Shown: positions 11,337 through 21,700 of the stretch, one piece after another | Layout of the letters: each line of letters opens with the position of its first letter | How positions within the stretch are numbered: position 1 is the first letter of the stretch | Source: Homalodisca vitripennis | Taxonomy: Eukaryota > Arthropoda > Insecta > Hemiptera > Cicadellidae | Length of the DNA stretch: 64,000 nucleotides | Direction: 5' to 3' | Assembly: GCF_021130785.1 (NCBI RefSeq) | Contig: NC_060212.1 | Span: forward strand, 150,378,501-150,442,500 | The notes under the pieces: generated by a model | Told to the model about the DNA's origin: nothing | The model's database searches: none | The model's input: only the letters and a program-made list of their open reading frames with translations | Translations under genes and position numbers: made by a program

Positions 11337-13489
11337 GATTTGAAATGCTGCATGCATCCTCAGCGAATCTACGCGACACGCGGTGTAACGTTCTACTATC
11401 TTGTCAATTAGTAGTACCACAAGGCAACAAACTAACACTCTTTAGAGAACTAAACAAGACATTTGAAATGTTGCATGCATCCTCAGCGAAGCTACGCGAC
11501 ACGCGGTGTAACGTTCTACTATCTTGTCAATTAGTAGTACTACAAGGCAACAAACTAACACTCTTTAGAGAACTAAACAAGACATTTGAAATGTTGCATG
11601 CATCCTCAGCGAAGCTACGCGACACGCGGTGTAACGTTCTACTATCTTGTCAATTAGTAGTACCACAAGGCAACAAACTAACACTCTTTAGAGAACTAAA
11701 CAAGACATTTGAAATGTTGCATGCATCCTCAGCGAAGCTACGCGACACGCGGTGTAACGTTCTACTATCTTGTCAATTAGTAGTACTACAAGGCAACAAA
11801 CTAACACTCTTTAGAGAACTAAACAAGACATTTGAAATGTTGCATGCATCCTCAGCGAAGCTACGCGACACGCGGTGTAACGTTCTACTATCTTGTCAAT
11901 TAGTAGTACCACAAGGCAACAAACTAACACTCTTTAGAGAACTAAACAAGACATTTGAAATGTTGCATGCATCCTCAGCGAAGCTACGCGACACGCGGTG
12001 TAACGTTCTACTATCTTGTCGATTGGTAGTACCACAAGGCAACAAACTAACACTCTTTAGAGAACTAAACAAGACATTTGAAATGTTGCATGCATCCTCA
12101 GCGAAGCTACGCGACACGCGGTGTAACGTTCTACTATCTTGTCGTAGTACCACAAGGCAACAAACTAACGACTAAACAAGACATTTGTGTAACGACTACT
12201 ATTCGATGCATCCTCTAGTAGTTACTACTATCTTGTCAATTAGTACCACAAGGCAACAAACTAACACTCTTTAGAGAACTAAACAAGACATTTGAAATGT
12301 TGCATGCATCCTCAGCGAAGCTACGCGACACGCGGTGTAACGTTCTACTATCTTGTCAATTAGTAGTACTACAAGGCAACAAACTAACACTCTTTAGAGA
12401 ACTAAACAAGACATTTGAAATGTTGCATGCATCCTCAGCGAAGCTACGCGACACGCGGTGTAACGTTCTACTATCTTGTCAATTAGTAGTACTACAAGGC
12501 AACAAACTAACACTCTTTAGAGAACTAAACAAGACATTTGAAATGTTGCATGCATCCTCAGCGAAGCTACGCGACACGCGGTGTAACGTTCTACTATCTT
12601 GTCGATTGGTAGTACCACAAGGCAACAAACTAACACTCTTTAGAGAACTAAACAAGACATTTGAAATGTTGCATGCATCCTCAGCGAAGCTACGCGACAC
12701 GCGGTGTAACGTTCTACTATCTTGTCGATTGGTAGTACCACAAGGCAACAAACTAATACTCTTTTTAGAGAACTAAACAAGACATTTGAAATGTTGCATG
12801 CATCCTCAGCGAAGCTACGCGACACGCGGTGTAAACGTTCTACTATCTTGTCGATTGGTAGTACCACAAGGCAACAAACTAACACTCTTTAGAGAACTAA
12901 ACAAGACATTTGAAATGTTGCATGCATCCTCAGCGAAGCTACGCGACACGCGGTGTAACGTTCTACTATCTTGTCAATTAGTAGTACCACAAGGCAACAA
13001 ACTAATACTCTTTAGAGAACTAAACAAGACATTTGAAATGTTGCAATGCATCCTCAGCGAAGCTACGCGACACGCGGTGTAACGTTTCTACTATCTTGTC
13101 GATTGGTAGTACCACAAGGCAACAAACTAACACTCTTTAGAGAACTAAACAAGACATTTTGAAATGTTGCATGCATCCTCAGCGAAGCTACGCGACACGC
13201 GGTGTAACGTTCTACTATCTTGTCGATTGTAGTACCCACAAGGCAACAAACTAACACTCTTTAGAGAACTAAACAAGACATTTGAAATGTTGCATGCATC
13301 CTCAGCGAAGCTACGCGACACGCGGTGTAACGTTCTCACTATCTTGTCAATTAGTAGTACTACAAGGCAACAAAATAACACTCTTTAGAGAACTAAACAA
13401 GACATTTGAAAATGTTGCATGCATCCTCAGCGAAGCTACGCGACACGCGGTGTAACGTTCTACTATCTTGTCAATTAGTAGTACTACAA
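11337..13489 (+). repeat. 123-bp satellite array, left arm (about 17 monomers)
   Basis: Head-to-tail monomers of 123 bp (for example GAAATG at 11342, 11465 and 11588). Each has a CpG-rich core GCGAAGCTACGCGACACGCG and an AT-rich half with CAAACTAACACTCTTTAGAG. Monomers differ mainly at two sites, AATTAGT/GATTGGT and CCACAAG/CTACAAG. One damaged monomer lies at 12140-12240. Because 123 is 41 codons, frames stay open on both strands (282 codons at 11327-12175), but the frame shows no domain and breaks wherever a single base is gained. The array is interrupted at 13490 by a LINE and resumes at 18735. Confidence 0.97.
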
Positions 13490-13812
13490 TAATAATAATA
13501 ATAATAATAATTTTTATTGTGTCAACAATTATAAAAAAATTGCATACAATCGTCAAATTAGATTATTTTGAAATATGTACATCTATTTCAAATTGCACTC
13601 ATTCATACCCGTTCTTACACAGTCCACATTCATTCCTAGGACTCATACTTACAGCCATACGTTTTTAAAATCTTCTAAATTTTTACCAACCAGAAATAGA
13701 GGATGATCCAATTACTTTAAATTTCATCCAGCGGCTCATCATGAACTCTTCCACTGAGTAAAACACCCTCGACACCAAAAAGTGTCTCAATCGAGCTTTA
13801 AATTTTGTTGGT

Positions 13813-16598
13813 TCATTCAAATTTTTTGATTTCATCAGGGAGCTTGTTGATCAGCTTAACACCAACCTCGGATGGCAAACGTTTGAATGCGGTTGTTCTG
13901 TGAGGATGTAACCGAAGGTTGTCCTGCACTCTTGTCCCGTATTGATGGACGTCCCTGCCCCGGGACCAACTCGCACTTAAATCGGCAGTACAGGGCGAAA
14001 ACATCGAGGATGTAGAGACAGGGCAAAGTTAGCAATCCAAGGTCCCTAAAGGCATCTCTGCATGAATTTTGGGATTTCAATTTTGAAATGATGCGGACAG
14101 CTTTCTTTTGACTTCTAAATAACTCGCTCAAATTTGTATTTAGAACAGCTGCCCCATAGCCCTCAACCCGTACGTTAGATGGGGGTGTACAAGGCCGAAG
14201 TAGGCCCATTTTTAGTACATCCCCGGGAGCAAAATTTTGAAAGGTTCCGTAGAGCATAAATGCCGGAAGAAACCTTTGAGCAGGTACTTTCAATGTGATC
14301 GTCCCAAGTCAGACCTCGATCAAGGTACATTCGAGGAACTTGGTGGAATCAGTTTCCTCTATGAGGACATCGTCCGCCATCACAGCAGCGCGATCCCTCA
14401 ATCTCTCTTTGTGCCGCAAACAGAAATTTAGTGCATTTGATTTGGAGTTGTTGGTCCTCAGATTTAATTTAGAAAAAAACTGAATGCACGAATTCAGTTC
14501 TAAAACGGCAAATTATTTCTAATTCATGTTTTGTTGGAGCTTTAATACAAAGCGTTGTATCGTCAGCATACTGGACCATTTTCCCTCTCAGGAGCGATGA
14601 GTTCAGCCTGTTGACGTACACAAGGAACAAGACTGGTCCAAGTATAGATCCCTGTGGGACTCCATAGGCCATTCTAACTTTTTCTGACAGGGAATTCGCA
14701 ATCTGCACACAACTGGCTTCTATCCCTGAGGTAAGACGAGAGCCATTCATGTGGCAGACCTCGAACCCCGCACGTCTTCAACTGTACAACAATGTATCAT
14801 GATGTACACAGTCCGAAAATGCTTTGGATAGGTCGAGAAATATGCTTAGCACATGTTCTCGCTTCTCCAATCCATCGACAACTGTTTCAATCAAATTTGT
14901 GACGGCATCGATAGTGGATTTGTTCTTTTTTTTCTGAAGCCGAACTGCTCATGACAAAGAATTTGATACCTGCCAAGGAACAACTCAAATCTCTTCAGAA
15001 AACCACTTCAAAAATTTTGCTCATGACCGGAAGGATTGAAATGGGGCGGTAATTTTCCCGCAAGGCAGGGAATCATCTTTTTTGAAAATGGGTTGTGACT
15101 TTCGCTAATTTCAAAAGGGAAGGGAAGATGCCTTGAGCGAAAGACAAGTTGATCAAATTTGTGAGTGGTGTCAAAATATGCTTATAGCAACGTTTGAGCA
15201 ACCACACAGACATGCCGTTAATGTCACAAGATTTTTTTTGGTTTGAGTCCCTGTATCACGCGGGACACCTCCTCCTCACTCACGGAGACAGCACCATTGA
15301 TGAGATCGGTCCCATCGATGACACCTCAACACAGTTGGAGCCTCTGAATGGTGGGCCAAACGTAGCAACGGAGGAAAAAAAAAGAATTGAACTCATTAGC
15401 TACTTTTAATGAATCTGTCACGAGTTCGTTTTCGATTTTTCAGTTTTGGTGTTTTTAAAGCGTTTGAACCAGTAGGTTGGGTCGTTGCATTTTTGATAAT
15501 GCTCCAAGCAGTTTTGGAAAAGTTTTCGCAATTGCTAAGTTTGTTTTCAACTTCCCGTGTTTTTGCGGATTTTATAGTTTTTCGATATTGGCTCTTAAAA
15601 ATTTCTAAAAAATGCTTTTAAAATTGTTCGTCGTCTGTGCTTACGTAAATCGAATGATAGAACCTCAAACGATCTCGCAAATGGAGTATTTCTTGAGTCA
15701 TCCAAGAGTTTGTTTTCTTTTTTTCACTTCTTTGATATATTTAAAAGGGCAAGTTGTATTCAAGTTAAAAAACTAAGCGGGTCGTGGAATGCCGAAAAAG
15801 CTGTTTCTACGCTGTCAGAATGATTTAAAAAGGCCCAAGTTTCTTTTGCTAAGGACGAGTTGAAAAGCGCGATGTTTTCAGACCTCAAGTCTCTTTTGAA
15901 TTTGGATGGAGGAATTTGAGTCCGAGGACGAACAATGACTAATAATGGTCTCCTGAGCGAAGTGATCAGAGATGGCCGCGTTGATTACAGTGAACCGAGG
16001 CGTTTGGGATGTTTGTGATTACGTTGTCGATGGCTTTACTCGATCGTGGCGGTTTACTCGTGTTGGAGTGTTTATCGACCCCAAATCAGCCGAAAAGAAT
16101 TAAGAATGTCCCGTAGCCGCTGGGTCAGGGGATCGGTGTGGTCTAAGGCGTCAATATTGAAGTCGCCAGTTATGATGAACTTGGACAACTTTAAATCGAG
16201 TAATTTTAAAAGATTTTTCAAAATGTTTCAAAGAATGTGTTGCTTGCACCCATTTGGAGATCGGGTAAATGCCAATTATGTTGATTTTGTCTTTGGAATT
16301 TATATTCATTTTTATCCCGACCACTTCAAAATCTAGATCACAAGTGTGATTGACCTTGAATGGCAGGAATTCCAGACCAGATTTTACAAATATTGCCACA
16401 CCTCCCCCTTTAAAATGCGATCGATCGAAAAGATGTTGCCAATACATAGTCCTCAATCCTGAACTGTTGGACAGTTTCAGATTTGAAACCGTGTTCGGAG
16501 ATTACGAGAACATCAGGGTGAAGCTCGCCTGCCATTAGAGACAATTCGTCTACTTTATTTGTGGCAGACTGTGAGTTTTGATGCACAACAGAAAACAT
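13813..16598 (-). pseudogene. LINE ORF2: APE endonuclease and reverse transcriptase, frame-broken
   Basis: The APE-like endonuclease starts near 16598 (KVDELSLMAGELHPDVLVIS) and continues in another frame with FKGGGVAIFVKSG and INIIGIYP. The reverse transcriptase follows in pieces: ENYRPISILPVMSKIFE on the complement of about 15010-15065, a STIDAVTNLIETVVDGLEKR stretch near 14900, then YGVPQGSILGPVLFLVYVN and the catalytic YADD box near 14570. The C-terminal part (14293-13813) includes ELFRSQKKAVRIISKLK. The order EN-RT and the YADD box are standard for the CR1/Jockey clade. At least four frame changes break the frame, mostly single-base shifts with good similarity on both sides. Confidence 0.88.
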
Positions 16599-16774
16599 TT
16601 TGGTTGAATTTTGAATTTTGTTTGATTTGATTTTTGGTTGTTTTTTGACAAGTTTGGGCGCAAATTTTGACGCTCTAGTTCTGGTGATACTAGCCTGCTT
16701 TTACATTGTCTGCGAATATACAGTTTTTTTGTGCAGGTGCATTGTGGTTGGCTGTGTGTTGACTCTTTACAGCC

Positions 16775-18511
16775 TCAGCAATAGGTGTCGAAGGGCAGAG
16801 TGTGGACCAAAGCTGGAGGCGGCGACGTAGAAGCAGCAGCCGGCGTCACCGATGGCAGCTCGCAGGTAGCAGAGCCGGCGACGGGACCTCTGTGGCGGCG
16901 GAAGCGATGTCCAGCTTCTTCACACAATACAACAGGAGCTCGGCCAGTAGATATTTGTGCTGCGGGCTGCAGGTGCATCCCGTGGGGTGTGAACGCCTTA
17001 CGCTGGATAAGGTTGAAGTCAAGTACTTCAGTCCCACGATGCCTCACGCACAGTTCCTCAATGTAACGCGTTCACTCGTGGTCTCCAGATTGATAGGGTG
17101 GTTTGCAGGCAGGTCGTGTCGATGGGGCAGAGTAGCGACGACAACTCTGGCAGTCCTCAACTTACTAGCGATGCGGCGCTCCAGATGTTTGTATATATTA
17201 TTCTGCTGACGGTCGGTGGCGACATCATTAGTGCCGGCAATAATGGCACAGCAACTCCCAACTGGTGGCAGACTGTCGGATGTCGCGTCCAAGAGAGTAG
17301 CCCCCCGGCTTGCAGACCCCACCCACGGCGGTCCTCCGATTCACCATTCGCCGCACCAAAGCCGCCAAGCCCTCGTCCGTGGCTGTCTCCTTCTATGTGG
17401 ATGGAGGGAAACAAGAGAGAACGTTTCATTAACTGGCTGATAAGATTTGATGGCTTTTGATGGCTCCCCTTGGACGACGTTTCTTCTCCTTTTGGGTCGT
17501 GTCTTATTTTGCCCATTTGGAAGTTTGGGGGAATCTGTTTCTTCGGTGGTTAATATTTCATAACCTATTCTTTTGTGCTAATAGGGTGGCGAGTTTTTGT
17601 TTGCACTGTCCATTTCCGATGAACCTTCCCCTTCTTCCACTCCCACCCGGGAGCCCGAGCCCTCAGGCTCTGGAGCTCAGCCTTCAGTACCTCAATTGTT
17701 GTCTTAAGGCGGTCGACGAGGTCCCTAGTCTCAGCACATCGCTGATCCCTGCAGTCAAGCGGGAGATCACATTGAACGCTGCAGCTCGTCACATGAGCGT
17801 GTTGGCAAGTCGGGCCGTGGGGGTTATTAGCCGAAACATGAGGAGGCAGTTCAGAAATTAGATGGAGAACCAGCAGGCGTGACTTTCGGCGACAGGCCCA
17901 GGTGAAGGCGTCCGCGGCGCCAGTTTACGTTCGGAGTGGTACGTCTGGGCAGTGGGGGAGGGGGGACGCCGTCAGTGAGGGTGTAGAGGTAGCGCCGACG
18001 TTGGTTAGGTGATGGGACGATGGGGGATGATAGATAGCGCACTCCATGGTTACGGGGTGGGGACTGAGTGCTTGCTTTGCGTCACTGTGGTTGTTTGTTT
18101 TCTCTGCATCCGTTTTTTTCACTGTCCGGTCCAAGGCCAAGCGCCAGATTATCTCGCCCGACTTACTGTGTAGCTCTCTCTGTATTTGTTGAGTTTTTTT
18201 TAAGTTTTTACTATATTCGGTCTTCCATTTGCGAGTCAATTCAATTTCAAACATCGTGGGTAGATGGTAGCGCCTGCAGTTATAGCATACACAGTGCGCA
18301 ATGCAGATAAGTGCGGCGGGGGTGGCGTCAGGGGCAAATGGTATCTGCAGTGGCAGTCCATGCAGGCGTCGTGGACCCCCCCGAACGCGACGAGGGTAAT
18401 CCGCTCCGCGTTAGGCCGTAGGTTGGCGGTTCTTGTTTTCGTAGTGCGCATGCGCGAACTTCCAGGCGGACGACGTGACCCTGTGCTGTTCTTATCAGTT
18501 TGCAATGTCAA
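16775..18511 (-). pseudogene. LINE ORF1 with SGNH (GDSL) esterase domain, frame-broken
   Basis: The esterase blocks are visible in order but in different frames. Block I is IEGDSHGRGL near 17390, block III is IAGTNDVA near 17235, and the C-terminal block is HGMHL near 16984, preceded by EVLDFNLIQRKAF. ATLPHRHDLP lies between the last two. Upstream are a stretch with Cys/His (DACMDCHCRYHLPL, near 18400) that may be part of a zinc finger, and a helical stretch (DLVDRLKTTIEVLKAELQSL, near 17720) that could be a coiled coil. ORF1 proteins of CR1-type LINEs carry an esterase of this kind and bind the element RNA. The frame is broken by small indels, several of which may be assembly errors (see findings). 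Confidence 0.78.
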
Positions 18512-18734
18512 GGTTAGAGAGTCACTAATAAACTAAGATAAAAAACTCACTTCGCTCCAGGTTATTAACTTGTAATCGTACTTCGCTCTGGGCCCACATC
18601 GATAGTTACAAAATCACAACAGGTTTAAACTTGTTCAGTGATTAGGATAAGTTGTTTTTGAATAAAATATACGGAACACTATAATTTTGCTTGCATTCTG
18701 TAGAGGCCCAAGGTTATACCCCGGTCCCGACCCC

Positions 18735-21700
18735 CAACAAACTAACACTCTTTAGAGAACTAAACAAGGACATTTGAAATGTTGCATGCATCCTCAGCGA
18801 AGCTACGCGACACGCGGTGTAACGGTCGTTCTACTATCTTGTCAATTAGTAGTACTACAAGGCCAACTAAAACTAACACTCTTAGAGAACTAAACAAGAC
18901 ATTTGAAATGTTGCATGCATCCTCAGCGAAGCTACGCGACACGCGGTGTAACGTTCTACTATCTTGTTCAATTAGTAGTACTACAAGGCAACAAACTAAC
19001 ACTCTTTAGAGAACTAAACAAGACATTTTGAAAATGTTGCATGCATTCATCTCAAGCGAAGCTTACGCGACACGCGGTGTAAACGTTCTACTATCTTGTC
19101 AATTAGTAGTACCACAAGGCAACAAACTAACACTCTTTAGAGAACTAAACAAGACATTTGAAATGTTGCATGCATCCTCAGCGAAGCTACGCGACACGCG
19201 GTGTAACGTTCTACTATCTTGTCGATTGGTAGTACCACAAGGCAACAAACTAACACTCTTTAGAGAACTAAACAAGACATTTGAAATGTTGCATGCATCC
19301 TCAGCGAAGCTACGCGACACGCGGTGTAACGTTCTACTATCTTGTCGATTGGTAGTACCACAAGGCAACAAACTAACACTCTTTAGAGAACTAAACAAGA
19401 CATTTGAAATGTTGCATGCATCCTCAGCGAAGCTACGCGACACGCGGTGTAACGTTCTACTATCTTGTCAATTAGTAGTACTACAAGGCAACAAAATAAC
19501 ACTCTTTAGAGAACTAAACAAGATCATTTGAAAAATGTTGCATGCATCCTCAGCGAAGCTACGCGACACGCGGTGTAACGTTCTACTATCTTGTCAATTA
19601 GTAGTACTACAAGGCAACAAACTAACACTCTTTAGAGAACTAAACAAGACATTTGAAATGTTGCATGCATCCTCAGCGAAGCTACGCGACACGCGGTGTA
19701 ACGTTCTACTATCTTGTCAATTAGTAGTACTACAAGGCAAACAAACTAACACTCTTTAGAGAACTAAACAAGACATTTGAAAAATGTTGCATGCATCCTC
19801 AGCGAAGCTACGCGACACGCGGGTGTAACGTTCTACTATCTTGTCAATTAGTAGTACTACAAGGCAACAAACTAACAACTCTTTAGAGAACTAAACAAGA
19901 CATTTGAAATGTTGCATGCATCCTCAGCGAAGCTACGCGACACGCGGTGTAACGTTCTACTATCTTGTCAATTAGTAGTACTACAAGGCAACAAACTAAC
20001 ACTCTTTTAGAGAACTAAACAAGACATTTGAAATGTTGCATGAATCCTCAGCGAAGCTACGCGACAACGCGGTGTAACGTTCTACTATTTTGTCGATTGG
20101 TAGTACCACAAGGCAACAAACTAAAACTCTTTAGAGAACTAAACAAGACATTTTGAAATGTTGCATGCCATCCTCAGCGAAGCTACGCGACACGCGGTGT
20201 AACGTTCTACTATCTTGTCGATTGGTGTAGTACCACAAGCCAACAAACTAACAATCTTTAGAGAACTAAACAAGACATTTGAAATGTTGCATGCATCCTC
20301 AGCGAAGCTACGCGACACGCGCTGTTAACGTTCTACTATCTTGTCAATTAGTAGTACCACAAGGCAACAAACCTAACACTCTTTAGAGAACTAACAAGAC
20401 CATTTGAATGTTGCATGCATCCTCAGCGAAGTTACGCGACACGCGGTGTAACGTTCTACTAATCTTGTCAATTAGTAGTACTACAAGGCAACAAACTAAC
20501 ACTCTTTAGAGAACTAAACAAGACATTTGAAATGTTGCATGCATCCTCAGCGAAGCTACGCGACACGCGGTGTAACGTTCTACTATCTTGTCAATTTAGT
20601 AGTAGTACTACAAGGCAACAAACTAACACTCTTTAGAGAACTAAACAAGACATTTGAAATGTTGCATGCATCCTCAGCGAAGCTACGCGACACGCGGTGT
20701 AACGTTCTACTATCTTGTCGATTGGTAGTACCACAAGGCAACAAACTAACACCTTTAGAGAACTAAACAAGACATTTTGAAATGTTGCATGCATCCTCAG
20801 CGAAGCTACGCGACACGCGGTGTAACGTTCTACTATCTTGTCGATTGGTAGTACCACAAAGGCAACAAACTAATACATACTTTAGAGAACTAAACAAGAC
20901 ATTTGAAATGTTGCATGCATCCTCAGCGAAGCTACGCGACACGCGGTGTAACGTTTCTACTATCTTGTCGATTGGTAGTACCACAAGGCAACAAACTAAC
21001 ACTCTTTAGAGAACTAAACAAGACATTTGAAATGTTGCATGCATCCTCAGCGAAGCTACGCGACACGCGGTGTAACGTTCTACTATCTTGTCAATTAGTA
21101 GTACCACACAAGGCAACAAACTAATACTCTTTAGAGAACTAAACAAGACATTTGAAATGTTGCATGCATCCTCAGCGAAGCTACGCGACACGCGGTGTAA
21201 CGTTCTACTATCTTGTCGATTGGGTAGTACCACAAGGCAACAAACTAACACTCTTTAGAGAAAATAAACAAGACATTTGAAATGTTGCATGCATCCTCAG
21301 CGAAGCTACGCGACACGGCGGTGTAACGTTCTACTATCTTGTCGATTGGTAGTTACCACAAGGCAACAAACTAACACTCTTTAGAGAACTAAACAAGACA
21401 TTTGAAATGTTGCATGCATCCTCAGCGAAGCTACGCGACACGCGGTGTAACGTTCTACTATCTTGTCAATTAGTAGTACTACAAGGCAAACAAACTAACA
21501 CTCTTTAGAGAACTAAACAAGGACATTTGAAATGTTTGCATGCATCCTCAGCGAAGCTACGCGACACGCGGTGTAACTTTCTACTATCTTGTCAATTAGT
21601 AGTACTACAAGGCAACAAACTAACACTCTTTTAGAGAACTAAACAAGACATTTTGAAATGTTGCATGCATCCTCAGCGAAGCTACGCGCGACACGCGGGT

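Larger units (their letters stand above)
13490..18734 (-). mobile_element. CR1-like non-LTR retrotransposon (LINE), near full length
   Basis: A 5.2-kb LINE read from right to left. Its 3' end (low coordinates) is an AATAAAAATT signal followed by a TTA-repeat tail (13490-13511 on the + strand reads TAATAATAA). The 5' end lies at 18734, where the satellite resumes. Two coding regions are recognisable: ORF1 with an SGNH esterase domain (about 18511-16775) and ORF2 with endonuclease and reverse transcriptase (about 16598-13813). The satellite sequence on either side joins with only GG missing (CTACAA / CAACAAAC), so there is no clear target duplication. An esterase ORF1 plus APE-type endonuclease points to the CR1/L2 group. 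Confidence 0.9.

Noticed and set aside
11327..12175. 282-codon open frame (and the 424-codon frame at 23155-24429) as repeat-protein genes
   Set aside because: The frames consist only of the 123-bp satellite (41 codons per monomer), are open on both strands, have no domain or start context, and break with single-base indels.
15194..15621. + strand frames within the LINE
   Set aside because: Antisense shadows of the reverse transcriptase region; the complement gives recognisable RT motifs.
16785..17209. Overlapping + strand frames of 93 and 135 codons
   Set aside because: They are complements of the LINE ORF1 esterase region on the - strand.
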